In this document: piece after piece, positions 1 to 13,400 of the stretch
Layout of the letters: every line of letters starts with the position of its first letter
Numbering within the stretch: the stretch's first letter is position 1
Notes under the pieces: model-generated
What the model was told of the DNA's origin: nothing
Database searches by the model: none
The model's input: only the letters and a program-made list of their open reading frames with translations
Translations under genes and position numbers: made by a program
Source of the DNA: Trebouxia sp. TZW2008
Taxonomy: Eukaryota; Chlorophyta; Trebouxiophyceae; Trebouxiales; Trebouxiaceae
NCBI GenBank assembly: GCA_002118135.1
Contig: BDIU01000136.1
Coordinates: forward strand, 248,001 to 312,000
DNA: 64,000 bases
Reading direction: 5' to 3'

Positions 1-729
1 GGAATGCGCATATTCCAACGGAGGAATGGCGACCTTTGTGTGAATGCAGGATGTGTTACCGGCAGCACTGAGTACTCTAAGCATACCTGTAACTGCTCAG
101 CAGCCCATTTGCGCATCAAAATTGGGTTTTGAGGTGGCAAGCGGCGCCGCAAATGCCTGTACCACTTTCTAGCCAGATAGCCACGTACAGCAGCTTGCAC
201 TTTGGCTGCACATCTGTACTTGTGGGCTTCCCTGCCATCATGAATCTGCCTCTTCTGATATGCCTCTGTTCGGCACAGGGGACAACAGCGTGCCTGAGCA
301 AACCTGTGCATAGCATGTGACCCTGTGACAATAATTATATGCTACACATTCTAGCACAGGTGCTAAGTGAGTGATCGTTTTGGTCCTGTTTCACTGTGTA
401 GATATCGTGCATTGTATCTGCTTGTTGCCGCATCAGGTCGTTCTGAGCAGCAAGCAGGTCTGTGCCAGGCGGAGATGGTTCCCATACCGTTCAAAGCTGG
501 TGATGCACTGTTTGTGGAAAACGTGGCTGCAGCTGAGCAGGACCTGTTCCTCCATACCAAAGTGCTCACAGCATATTGAGCATTCACGGTGTGAGTCCTG
601 GCGGGCAGCAGATCTTGCTTGTGACAGTGACCATTGTTGCTCACTCAGCAAGCGTGGAGGAGCTTTGATTAAGCCACGCCGCTGTGCAAGCGTGGGATCT
701 GCTCCCTGCATGACAGACGCGTCTTGATT
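1..729 (-). CDS. RNF32-like RING finger / IQ-motif protein (partial, 3' end outside window)
   Basis: Two exons can be read on the minus strand. The exon at 729-488 holds the first half of a RING-H2 finger (CSIC, then CSHVFHKQC) after a conserved lead-in (DPTLAQRRGL...APPRLL). It ends in phase 2 at CG|GTATGG. The exon at 303-87 restores the frame exactly (SFERF), completes the RING (CCPLCR), and continues into an IQ calmodulin-binding motif (AAKVQAAVRGYLARKWYR) before a GTATGC donor. The order RING, IQ, then RKWYRxLRxxxPP is that of vertebrate RNF32, so this is probably an E3-ligase-like, calmodulin-binding protein. RNF32 relatives are linked to cilia or sperm by expression, but its role here is inference. 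Upstream 5' exons and the start codon were not found. The 3' end lies beyond base 1. Confidence 0.72.
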
Positions 730-1361
730 CTGACACTTGTAACATCAGAGCCTGCAATCCGACGCCATGCTTACTGGTTTGAGAGAAGCAGGCTTGAGCT
801 TTGCTCCTGGTATCTGTAGCATCCTTGCAAAATGGTCTTGCAGAGCAACCTGCATTTGCAGTGCAGCCTCTGTTGCAGCCTCTGTTGCAGACAGCTTTCA
901 TGGCCTGTCACCATGCAGTCGGGCAAGACAGACAGCCCACTCACGGCATTGTGTAGTATGTTGGCGTGTCCTTCTGAGCCTTTGGCTTGCTTGTGACTTG
1001 GAGCGGGTGGCATGCGCGGCATTGTCGCCAATGATGCCCTACACAGCTGCAAGCTATGTGTGTCTTTCGTGCGGCAGATACATTCGCAGGCCTTTGATCA
1101 CGATCTATGTGCATGCCAGAAGCCTGGTCAAACCAAAATGCAGTTTTGTGCAGAGGGAGTTCAAATCCTGTCGACTGTTACGACCTGCATGCATGTGGAA
1201 ACTATTGGATTGAAGTCCAGCTAAGGCATGTCTACATGCGCTTGCACAGCGCTCAGAGATATTGTGGCTGTCGGTGGCCTGCAGCTTCGCCATCAGCCTT
1301 TGCTGCACATAACCGATCAAAGCCTGTGTGGGCCCGACGGGCCGCGGAACAAGCGCGCAAC

Positions 1362-3324
1362 ATGGTAGCGCAAGGGCAGGATAGTTCCTCTTCAGGTTTG
1401 AATATATGTTTGATCGGGCAATCGAGCGCCCAGCCTTGACTGAGCTTGGCTGTGCTGAGGAAAGTGGCATGCAGGCTCACAAGCAGGTCTGCATTTTAGG
1501 TTTGGGATAGTCAGCGACGTGCAGTATGCCGACATCAAGGACGGACACTCTTTCCTGGGGGTGCCAAGATACTATAGAGCTAGCCTTGACGGCCTCAAAC
1601 AGGCAGTAGCAGGCTGGCAGAAACAGGAAGTGGGATTTGGCATACAGTTTGGGGACCTCATTGACGGTTTCAATCCCAAAGATCAAGCAGAGACTGCTCT
1701 GAAAGCTGTCCTGGATGAATTTGCACAATTGCAAAAGCCAGTGTACCATATGATAGGCAACCATTGCTTGTACAATTTGCCGCGAACGCGTTTGAATGAA
1801 GCGCTAGACATTCAAGGACCAAACAGTTACTATTCTTTCAGTCCGCATCCAGCCTGGCGCTTTGTTGTGATTGATGCATATGATGTATCTATGCTTGGAT
1901 GGCCTTCAGACCATCCTCTGCATCAGCAAGCTAAGGCCATACTGGATGAGAAAAATATCAATGAGGTAAGCTTTCAATCAAGGCTGTTTTCTTTGGCAAC
2001 CATCAACTGACATGTTGCTCGTTTGGTTCCTGGATGCACACCTGGCAGTGAGGCATATGCATGCGGGGGAGCTGAGCATGGCTGACAGTTGTTGATCTGC
2101 ATGACTCATGTTTTGCCCTGAGTATGCCTTGCACATTGCTCAGCATGCAGAAACTCACTCCACTCTACGTGCATGTGCACAATGCTGCCAGCAGCTGCTA
2201 TAGTCTAGCAGCAGCAATTGCTGGTTGCAGACTGGAGCAAATGCTGATTGCAGTCAGCATGTGCATGTAGCAGTAGGTATGTTGTCGCATGTTGTTGCAA
2301 CTGCTTCAGTCTGGCATTGACAATTCCTGATTGCAGACTGAAGCCACTGCTGCTTGCAACAAACATGTGCATGTAGCAGTAAGTGCGTTGTGCCGTGTTG
2401 TTGCACTGAACGTTCGGGACAAGGAATTGTCTGCATGACATCTCGCCAGAAATTGCAGTTTGCTCAGCATGCCTTTACAACACTTAGCCAGGAAAGGCCT
2501 TGCAGTTTGTTCAGCATGCCTGCTATCTTGTCCTGCAATCAGCATGCACACTGTTGTGTGCATGCAGAACAAAAATAATCCTGAGGGGCATGAAGGGCCA
2601 GCGCGCAGATTTGTTATGTTTGGAGGCGGCATTGGTTCAGAACAGCTTGCATGGCTGAAACAGCAGCTAGCAGATGCCAAGCAGCATGGCCAGAAAGTCA
2701 TCGTCTGTGGCCATCTGCCACTGCATCCAGACACTTGCATTGGCACCTGTCTGCTGTGGAACTATGAGGAGGTTCTGCAGGCCATTTGGGATGCTGGCAA
2801 TGTGGTTGCAAGCCTCACTGGCCATGCACACAATGTAAGTCAACGCGCTCATGAGTGTCACCTGAGCATGAAGCATGATGTGTGCAGACACTTTGGTGCG
2901 CTGTCTTTGGCCTGCATGCATTTCTCAAAGCAAACATGACATTGGTCCTCAACAGCACGCGTGACTTGCAGCTTTTGCTGCGTACATGACAGAATTACAT
3001 ACACAATCTACAATCTGGAAACCTTGCTGCAGGCTCTATGTGTAATTTGCAATCAACTTGTTGCTGCAGGATGGTTATGCCCTTGATGAGCACGGCGTGC
3101 ACCACAGGGTACTAGATGCAGTTTTGGAGTCTAAGCCAGGCACTGACTGCTACGGCTGGGTAGATGTCCATGGGGACCACCTAGATCTGGTTGGAGTTGG
3201 CAATTTGGATTCTCAGAAGATGCCATTTGGAAGTGCATCAGGGCAAGGATATGATGCAAAAGCAGAGTCACATGCAAACAAAAGCCATAAGGCAGAAGAT
3301 GCCACGCTTGACCGTCAGCCTTGA
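1362..3324 (+). CDS. ADPRM-like metallophosphatase (Mn-dependent ADP-ribose/CDP-alcohol diphosphatase)
   Basis: Four exons splice in frame: 1362-1395, 1487-1965, 2568-2834 and 3070-3324, giving about 344 residues, close to the family's usual length. The calcineurin-like metallophosphatase motifs appear in order: FGIVSDVQYAD (the family's D-x-Q variant of the first motif), FGDLIDG, MIGNHC, CGHLPLHP and GHAHN. The C-terminus (DEHGVHH, then a short beta region ending NLDSQKMPFGS) also follows ADPRM. Known family members hydrolyse ADP-ribose, CDP-choline and related pyrophosphates with a di-metal centre. The start was chosen because the 34-nt first exon ends in phase 1 at CAG|GTTTGA and joins exon 2 to give LHFRFGIVSDVQ, as expected upstream of motif I. 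The 602-bp second intron carries a tandem duplication. Divergently placed from the RING gene. Confidence 0.86.
2213..2410 (+). repeat. Intronic tandem duplication, about 105-110 bp unit, two copies
   Basis: Inside intron 2 of the ADPRM-like gene. Both copies contain (T/A)TTGCAGACTG(G/A)AG, then CATGTGCATGTAGCAGTA(G/A)GT, then a CATGTTGTTGCA-like segment. They are diverged at many positions, so the duplication is not recent. Confidence 0.7.
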
Positions 3325-4446
3325 GGCTGCACATGCAGGACTTGAACCAATTGTTTGACCACATGTCATGACTTGCAATGGCAGCATTTGTCATTATGCA
3401 TTTGGCTGTCTGGTGTCATGGGTGTGATTTGCAGATTGACAGGCTTTGCACATTCTTTGGTTTTGTATGGCCCAGATTATGGTCAGGGCGTTTGATGCTG
3501 TTTCTTGCATCCTGAGCATTAGATCTTGAACTAATGGCCAGTGAGGTCTACCCAGTTGCTGTCAGTTGAGTGGGCAGTCTGAGGCAGTGTCTCGTCAGAT
3601 TTATTAGAGCTGCAATGCCTTCAGCTGCAACACAAAAGCTGCAGAGTAGGTTTGTTTGTGGTGTTGAAGTGTTTGTGTGGTTCTCCAAATGTAGTCAAGC
3701 GGTGCACTGGTTTTTTAATTTGCCACATGCCGCTGATCATGTGTGTCTGTATGCCTTGAGGACCACTCCATATTACCATGCATTGCTCACGTGAGCGTTA
3801 TCCAAGTTGACTGCGCATTTACATTGAGCAGGTCTGCTGCGTAGACAATTAGTTATACAGGTGCTCTGGCCCAATGGCAAGCTGCTGGTGCGTAGCCAAA
3901 TCAGTTCACTTGGATCAGGTCGCTTGGTCATGACTGCTGGTCAGCCAAAACAGCAGCAGTACTTAGGCTCTTGCACATGCAAGCAACCAAGCTTCAAAGC
4001 AAATTCACTGTAAAATGAAGTCACAGCATGACATTGTATAGACGTATTTTGTGTGGATCAACATGCAATGCCATGTCATTCGAGCTTTGTATCCTGGTAG
4101 GAAAAGCTGCCCCAGGCAGATGTTGTTCATACAGTCCAAACATCAGGGCCCACAACAGCATTGATTCAGGATGCTGGTTGAGGTAAAGCTTGGAGCTTTG
4201 TCTCCCATCGTTCTGAGTTTCGAGTAGTCCACTTCCAAGAAATGTGCGCTTCATTGCTAACATTAGTCAGCTTTCACGTCAGTGCAATCCTCACTCTGTC
4301 GTCGTCCTTTACACAGCGCTCGCTGTCCCCAGCGCGTCCCAACAAATGAGGCACCGCGCTGATATCATCTGATCGCGCATGTCGTTGCGCCGTGCAATGG
4401 AACGGCGAAGCAACTTTGCAAACTCAGCGCAGATCTCTCAACGAAT
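3325..4446. other. Intergenic / 3' UTR of ADPRM-like gene
   Basis: No coding signal that I trust. A TGTAAA at 4009-4014, the usual chlorophyte-type polyadenylation signal, may end the ADPRM-like transcript. An 80-codon minus ORF here has no recognisable features. The stretch from about 4280 is locally CG-rich and is probably the promoter of the next gene. Confidence 0.5.
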
Positions 4447-7400
4447 ATGAGCCGTCACTTTCTTTTACAATGCTCGCTGCTTGTACTGAGCGTCTGTGGC
4501 ATTCATGCCTGGACGTGCCAAGTGACCGTCATTGGTGGCCTTACGCTCTCGGGTCTCGCCAGCTGTTCATTGCGTTGCAGTCCCGGCGTTGGCGAAGCTC
4601 ACAGCAACTTGACCGTGCTGGCCGACCCGAGCCTCTCGAATTGCCTAGAAATCTCAGGTGCAGTCTCAGGTCACGCATATGCCCAATTGTTGCTGCTCAC
4701 ACGTCGGGGACGCCTGAACCTGAACGGACAGAAATGTCTGCACAGTACACAACTTGCCTCGATATACCAGACACACGCTCCTGGTGAGCAATGCAAAGCT
4801 TTCATCAGAAGCAGTCTGCTGCTCACATGGTCTGCACATGCAGGATTGGACCCAGATTTTACACCACCACAGGCCAGTCATCAGCCAGCACTCATTACCT
4901 TTGTGGGCACTAGCAATCTTACACTTGAGGATTCTCAGCTGCTGGACATCAACTTCATCCAGCTTGCATCCATCATCAGTTTTGTGAACACCACAAACGT
5001 CACAGTCACCAACTTGACAACATCTGGCTGCACAGTCAATCAAGTCTTGAGCTTCACCTCACAGCCAATTCAGACTGCACAAGTCCTGATACAGTCATCG
5101 CTTTTCTCCAACTTGCACTCAGGAGGGATCAACGCCACATATACGGGCTTGACAGTCAGGGACTCAGTGTTTGAGAATATGCATGCAGCCGATAATACCA
5201 CGGTGCTGGGACTGTTGCATCACAACAACACAGACGGCAGTGCATTGGCGATACACAACTGCACCTTTTCCAATATTGAGTTTGACACCCTTCATCCCAG
5301 TGGAGTTATATGGTCAGCGCGGCCTTCAGTCACACTCACAGACAGCATGTTCACAAACTGCTCAACTCAGTATGCTGTGGTGAGTGTGTACGCCTTTGCA
5401 CTCACAAATGATTCCTACTTGTCCAACGAAACAGTTCTAATAGACAGGTGTACATTCTCCAACAACTCTGCTACTCAGGGGATCCTGTATCATTTAGGAA
5501 AGGACTCAAATCCTAGTCAGGAGTTACATTTGTACAACAGTCAGTTTGTAGGCAATTCAGCCTCAGAAGGCTCTGGTGTGACAGCTTTTGCAGTTGGTGT
5601 GATTCGTGTTGTGTCTTGTGAGTTCTCAGACAACTGGTCTAGCAACGGAGTATCTGCTTTCTATGTGTACGGATGGGTAGAGCAAGTGACCTACTTCACA
5701 ATGCATGACTCCAGTTTCAGAAACAACAATGGCACTAGGACTCAGCTTGTAGACAACGAAGGCGCAGGCATTATAGACACTGCAGAATGTGGTGGGGTAT
5801 ATCTATCTTCGTGCAAGTGTGTTGGTATCATGAACTCAACCTTTGAAGGCAACATAGGCATAGGTGCGTGTGTGCATGGCCAGCAGGGTTCTAGCCCTGA
5901 CTGCGCACTCAGTGATCCAGTCTTCTTCAGCCAGAGCACAGTTGCCGGCCCTGAGGCAGAACCATATCTGGATGATTTCCTAGGGTTCTATGACGATTTG
6001 GTCATTACCCTAGACATCAGGGATTCTCAGTTCACTTCCAACACAGATGCATTCTTAGTCAGGGAAAAACCTGAGCCAGAACAGGTGCAGCCCATAGACT
6101 TCCTCACGGGTGGGGCAGGGTTAGACATACAAGACGTACTTTTCACAGTGTTGAGTGTAAACACTTTTACCAGCAATAGAGGCAGGCAGGGATCAGCACT
6201 ACATCTTGACACATCTCTCACCACTTACGTCTACAAGTGCAGTTTTGACAATAACACAGCAACAGGACAAGGAGGGGCAGTAGCCCTGGTCAACAGTCAC
6301 AGCAAGGGGCTGTTGCTAGCCAACAGCAACATTAGTAACAGCCAGGCCTTGTTTAGCGGCGCTCTCTATGGCGCTGCAGGAGCGCAGATCACCATCAGTA
6401 ACAGCAGCCAGCTGGTGAGTAACCATGCAGTTAGCGATGGTGGAGCAGTGTACTGCCAGAGTTGTCAGCAACTGACCCTGGAGCAGCAGGCCAACCTCAG
6501 CAGTAACACTGCTGGTGGTTCTGGCGGTGCTGTCTTCTGTGATGGCTGCATTCTGCTGCAAGCGCATGCAGTTCACTTCACATCCAACAGGTACCAACTG
6601 CCCTCTCTCAATCCAACCTTTATGTTCTGTATGTCTGGGCTGCTTGACAGATGGTTCCAATACCTACACATTCAAACATTGATTGCAATGACTTGAGTGC
6701 ACCTCACATGCCTTGGACATGATTGTTACTCATCAATACAATGCAGCTTATTTGCTTGGAGAGAGTTTGCTTCCATGACTTGCATGCAGCTTGCATACTT
6801 GGGACAAGACTTGCCTTAAAATTGGTGTGGTCGTGAGTACTACCAAGGGCACTTGATGCCATGGGATGCATGCAGCTGACATGCTTGAGCTTTGTCAGTT
6901 CTTCACAATCAAGACAAGATTGTTTGACATGAATAGTGTGGTCATGACTGCAGTGCTGGTGAGGGCGGTGCAATTGGTTCCTCGGGCAATGGCTACACTC
7001 TAAACAACATCAGCCACTCCTTGTTCCAGGGCAATACAGCCTTGCAGAGCGCAAACTCCCCCTCAGACAATTCTATGCTGGCAGGCGGTGAGTCATCGCA
7101 ATGTGCAGTCATATGATGAGTCAACACAATGTGTAGATTCATCTTGAGTCATCACAAAGTTGTGTCGTGAGCCATGTCAGCAAGGTGGCTATTGCTCTGG
7201 GTATGTGATTTCATGACTGGCAGGCTGTGATTGTTCAGATAGGTTGCCTCCTGGGCTGTCTCTTTAGACAGAGGCTATGACGCCTCACGGCGTAGACTTT
7301 TCTTTTTCTTTTTTTCTTTAGGTTGCCCGTATGCTCGCTGTTGACACACTGTAACCTCAGTCGATTACCATTTTGATCTAAGTCGCAGCGGACAATGCTT

Positions 7401-10400
7401 GCTGTCATGCTTTTACCTTATATCAATTCCCGCTGCTTGCAAATTCCTTTGGCACCCTGAGCTCTGCTCTCTTCTTCTTTTCAGCACGCATGCTTCTGGT
7501 GACAATGGCTGACAACAAGCAGTCCAGGAGATTCTGTGCTTTGACGTCCTGCTCTGTTGAAGGGGCTGTCAGTGTGGCTGGAGGCGTGAGTGTGTTAGTG
7601 TCAAATGTCTTCCTTGACAACAAAGCTGGGAGCTATGGTGGGGCAATCGCCTATCAGGATCAGTGCTTCACTGTCTATGACACTACAGGTATAGACAAGG
7701 CTTCTCTCTTGTGCCTTTGGAGGAGAGCACCTAAATTGATTAGCAACATTGTCATGCAGCTATGAAGCATGTGCTCCTAAAGCATGGCAAATGCACATTC
7801 TTTGCTGGCCCGGCAAAATTGCTTGATGTTCAAGGTCATGGGTATGCACAATATCGGGAACACAGTCTTGAGCAGATCTGGTACACGTGAGTGCTGCCTT
7901 CATACTGTGTTGTGCATGAGCTGTGCTGCAAAGCAAACTGATGGATGCTCAATCGTCATCAGTCGTCTATAAAGGTCCGAAAGCTTGCATTTGATCACAG
8001 GTGTGTCACTTGAGTCATTCCTGTGGGCTCAGCTGGCGCCAAACTTGGCGGCTTTGGCAGGAAACTGCTCTTTCTTCATCTCAACAGCCAATGCTTTCAG
8101 CGGGAACCATGCCAATATTGCTGGTGCAGTCATCTTCTCTACAAATCTGAGCAGCATGCAGCTCACATGCGCTGCTGACTCAGCATTACAACTACCTGGC
8201 ACTGACTGTTCCCTCTGGACCAGCAGCACTTCTCGCGCCAATACTGTTGGCGCCGACGGCATTGTAGGGTATGGCCCAGGGCTAGCTTTCCCACCAGCCA
8301 AGATTGCTTTTGGCGGGAGCGCCAGTGAAAGCGCTCAGATTAACTACATCAGCGACGGATCGTCTGATGTGCACATGCCATTAGTCACAGTCCTAGATCA
8401 GGCGGGAAACACAGTCAAAATGCAGCCGCTGCTGGCAAATGTAACTGTTGCTGCTGTTTCAAAACGCTCTGATGGCAGCCTCCCACAGTTGCCTGGACAG
8501 ACCCAGGCATCAGGGGATGCAAATGGAACCATTGCCTTTGCGGATGTGGTGCTCATTGCCCAGATTGGCTTATATGATCTGCAAGTGGCGTTGCCCAGCT
8601 TTCCTGCGGTGAGTGCTCTCAAACTTTGCTGCTGCTTGCTTGCATGCATGTTTTCAGCTTGTTGATGGCTGCGTTTGTCCTGAGCTAATATTGATTTCTG
8701 ACTGCTGCCGGTCTTCATACATCATCAGGCAATATGTGCATTCATGACTGCGTGTGGTGCTGCCTAGCTTCCATCTGATGAGTGCCCCACAGTTGCATGC
8801 TACCTCAAGCTTGTATGTATCTGCCCAGACTGGCATCCATGATCCTGCCCAGCTTTCCTGCTGTGAGTGCCTTTGACTGCTGTGCTGTTCCTTGCTTGAA
8901 TTTTGGTTGCATCACACACGGTGAGCCTATCACCAATCCTTTAACTGATTGAGAGTGGTGCTCCAGATGCTTTCAAACTCCATGTATCTACGTGTAGCAG
9001 GTGACAAGCCTGCCCAATCAAGCATCATCTGTGACATTACATGCATGCCTGACCATGCTCGTGTATGATGTCATATATCTCTTGATCTTCCCTGCATTGT
9101 ATAAGCTCTGTAATGGTCCTCTTCTGTCCCCATATAACACGCGCAGCCTTTGGGTTGCTGATGCGCTGCCAATGACTTCTAGTTGCTGTGCATTGCGGGT
9201 GCCAGTTGCAGTGCTGCAAGTCCAGGTGCAGTCCTGGGTTAAGAACCAATTCAGACCAGACACAGTGCACCTTATAATATCCCTCCAGCAGCGACTGTTT
9301 TGACCCTGGAGCGAAGCTCTGCAAAGCCTGTCGCCATGTCGCAATGTGCATTGGTGGTATTGACCTCCAATGGTTGCTATGTTGCAGGTGCCAGCGGCAG
9401 TGCTGCAAGTCCAGGTGCAGCCTTGCGGCATGGGTCAAGTGCCCAATTCAGACCAGACCCAGTGCACCTCGTGTCCTTCCAGCAGCTACCCTTGTGACCC
9501 TGGAGTGAGACACTGCAAAACCTGTCAACCAATTTGATCGTAAGCCTGCAGCTACTGTTGCGTTGCAGGTGCCAGCTGCAGTGCTACAAGTTCATGTGCA
9601 ACCGTGCGGCATGGGTCAAGTGCCCAACTCAGATCAGACCCAGTGCACCCTGTGTCCTTCCAGCAGCTACTCATTTGACCCCGGAGTGAAGGACTGCAAG
9701 GCCTGCCCCCATGGTGCAACATGCATTGGGGGCGCCACACTGGTGCCTCAGCAGCACTTCTGGCACTCCGCACCTGACTCTGACCACATTGTGGCTTGCC
9801 CAAACAACAATGCCTGTGCTGGGGATACTGCTGCTTTGCTGGCGTGTCAGAACGCCACGTACTCTGCCAACCTGAATGTCAACCAGGTACGTCATGCAGT
9901 CAGCATCATCGTCATCACCGCCACAATGATCATCATTGAAACGATTTCTAGTCAGGTACGACATAAGTGCGAGGTGCATGAAGAAGCAGATTACTGCCTC
10001 CAAACAAGCCTGTCCCAAGGCATGTGGTGCTCAGCAAGACACTGAGCTTGTGCTTGTGCTGATTAGCATGCAGCATGTATTTTCAAGCCTTGAACTTTTT
10101 TGTGCTGACATCTCCAATGAGGTGTGTTGGGAAACATGTGTGAAGCCTGTTAATGTAGCGCTCTCAGCTTGAATGGCATCTTCCAGCATACAGTGTCCAA
10201 GATTGGACACAGTTTTTTGTAACTATGCTTCTGTAGTGTGCCCTCCATTGCACTCATTGCCTGTTATGTGAGCATCTCTTGTAGGTACGTCTGCTTGTCA
10301 TACAACAACATGCAGGGCACCTCCAACATGTGACAGTCACATATTGTGAATGCATGCATGCAGGCTTCTGCGTCATTCAATTCCAGCTGCCTGCTCAATG

Positions 10401-13400
10401 AACCCTGGACCAGCAGCAACCCTGGGTCATACATGCGCCAGCTGTGCACCCACAGCTGTGTGGCTCGGTCTGCTCCCTGTGCGTAACCAACGAGAAGAAG
10501 AGTTATGGGCGGGTGGGCACCCTGCAATGCAAGCCATGTCGTAGTAAGGGGGCGATTCTGTCAGATTATGTAGCCAGTGCACTAATGGTGCTGGCTTGGC
10601 TGAGCTTCACCATCCATGTGACTCTGGTGGAAAATGAGGAGGCAGCTGCAGGGCAGGATGACTCACAGCGAACCTCCCAGCTGATCAGGGTACGTCTTTA
10701 CCCCTGACTCCCTGTCCCCGGCCCTGAACCACCCCCTCTACCCCAGGGCCCCCCCTCCCACCTGGAACCCCACACCCCTGGCATCCCTCCATCCCCATCC
10801 CCCCCCTCCGCCCACCAAACAACCCCTCTTCCCATACCAAATTGATCTGCAGATTTGTACAGCGCCAAACTCCTATTGCTGAGCATTTTTGACGCTGCTG
10901 TATCACCTTTGTGCTATGTTTTGCTGCTAGCTGCTCTTTGCATGAGACACATACATGTAGTCTGGGTTGACACATTAAATGTTGAGAGTGCTGTGAATGA
11001 TGCTTCCTGCCTGGTGTCATCTCAAGTTGGTGTTGTTGGCTTTCCTGATCCTTCAACAAGATGAAGCTACTACTGATGCTGTCACCTGACGTACTCAGCT
11101 ATCATACAAAAATATTCAGCGCCACGTTTGATGCCGGTCTGCTGTGCCCGGCAGAGCATTGATGCCTTTGCTGTGGCTCATGCTTTTCAGCTTTGATTAT
11201 GCTGTCGGCACAGTCTTTGGTGACTACTTGCAATACATCAAGTTGCTATCGCTGTTGCAGGCGCTGAACTTGTGGCTGCAGTATACGACTCTGTTGGGCG
11301 GCATCAACATCCCCTCCCCCAAATCAGTGCACTGGATATTCTCTGCAGCCTCCTTTGTCTTTGCCACAGTGACCAGTGGCAGCCTGTCTACAGATTGCCT
11401 GCTATCAGGGCCCATCAACACAGCGCTGCAGCGGATCCTCATACATTTGGCAGTGCCAGGGCTTATGTTCATTGCCCTTTCATGCATCCAACTGCTCAGG
11501 TCAGTTTACGCATTCAGTTGCTTGAGTCAGCTTTGCACTCCTCTGTCATGCATCCAGTTGCAGAAGCCAGCTTTGTATTGCCCTTTCATGCAGAATGCAT
11601 CCATCAATATGGCCCTGCAGTGGGTTTGATACACTTGGCGGTGCCTGGCCGTATGTTCATTGCCCTCTCATGCATCCAACTGACCCAGGATGTGCAAGGA
11701 CCTCAATACATCATGTCACAGTGCAACCTTTGACAGCTGTAATCATCATTCCTGCTGAATTCCACCTGCACTTGATGCACATAAATGTGCATTTTTGCTG
11801 CAAGGTCAAAGAATGCTTGCTCTTCATGTGAGGTTGTGTGCATCAAAGTGCATTTGCAGCTGAAGATCTGGGGAGAGTAGGGCGGTTTGCATATGCATGT
11901 GTGTTTGCGCAACAGACAGCAGCAAGATGCACACACAGCGCTTCATGTCAAGTGCCTTCACACAATACATTTGCTATCTATAGGTGGTGGAAGATGCACA
12001 GAAAACCTCAGGTTCCAACAGCAGCAATCTTCACGGTGCAGTCAGCGGCATCACCTGCACATCAGATTCCACCTTCAGCAGAATTGCAGCGCCGTTTACT
12101 GATCACTCTGCTGGAAGTCCTGAAGGCTTCTTTCTCTAGTCTCTCTTCTTCTACTACCCTAGTCTGCTGACCACGACTCTGAACCTATTTGACTGCTTCC
12201 ATATTGATCCATCTGGGCCCTCCAATGCTTTGTACCACAATGCACAGGTAAGCTGTGGCGTGTGATGTAGTGCAGTGTAGCATTGTGCAGTGTAGTATTA
12301 TGTGATGTGATGTTGATTTGCAGCTACCTGTCAGAAAAGAAGTCAATGCAAGATGCAGGCGACATCAAAGCATTAGCAAACTCTGCCTTGAGTCAGACTG
12401 CTTTAGACACAGTCTCAAGCAGTCTGCGTCAGCCTGTGTGACCACACCTTGCAAAAGTCAGCTCAGAAGTTTTGCATGTACACATTTTCAAGCTCTGCCA
12501 TCACAAATCGTTTGCAAGCTTTGAAAGCTCCTCTGGATCTCACTCCTTGAGATGTTGCACAAGGCCCACATTAGGCTGATGGCATCCTGCTTCCTCAGTA
12601 GTGATTGTGAGCTACTCCAGGGCAAATGAGCTCTCATCATGTCGTTCCACCCAAAACAGGTCTCTGATTATTGATACTAAGAAATTTGGCATGCAGGCAA
12701 AGTGGCATTCTGGGTACTGGGTGCCAGACATGAGCATTGAATGCTTCATGGGGTGGCACCGCAAGGTGGCCACCATCTTAGGCACCCCCCTCATGACCCT
12801 CGCCTGGTCAGTCTTTCCTCCTTGCCTGAAATTTGCTTTGAACTTATTCTGTAAGTCGACTCTATCACGTATTGCTATTATTTTGCTGTGAGGCTTGATG
12901 AAAGTACTTGCTGTCCTTTAATGCTTCACAGGGTGACAGCGCAACATGGCTATCATTCTGGCCACCTCCCCTCACCTGGTCAGTATTCTTCCTTCCCATT
13001 GGCCTGATATTTGCTAGAAGGTCAAGCTATCATATATTATCATGTTTGGCAAAAGCTTGCATTGCTCAAAGGCTTGATTGCATTTGCCTTCCTTTGGTGC
13101 TTCAAGGGGTGCCCTGCAAGGTGGCCATCATGTTGGGCAACTCCCCTCATGACCCTTACCTGGTCAGCTCGCACCTACCCTTTCCCTACATCTGCTGTAC
13201 ATAAATCAATGTATGTTCTATACTGCATATTGCTACACATATGCTGTTTGTTGTAGCGAAAGCTATTTGTTGTGCTTGAGTTGACAGTCCAGTCTGATCT
13301 CACCGATGCTGATCCAGTCATGAATTGTACAGGCACCACAATCTTCTAAGAGACAATGACATGAATTTGCAGATAGCACCTGTCAGCTTTACCAGCATCT

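Noticed and set aside
1105..1470. 121-codon minus ORF overlapping the first ADPRM-like exon
   Set aside because: No family features, and it overlaps a spliced model with clear metallophosphatase motifs.
4021..4263. 80-codon minus ORF upstream of the beta-helix gene
   Set aside because: No recognisable motif, no splice context, and within a probable 3' UTR.
10685..11059. Gly/Arg-rich minus ORF
   Set aside because: It is the complement of the C-rich intron; its glycine runs come from the base composition.
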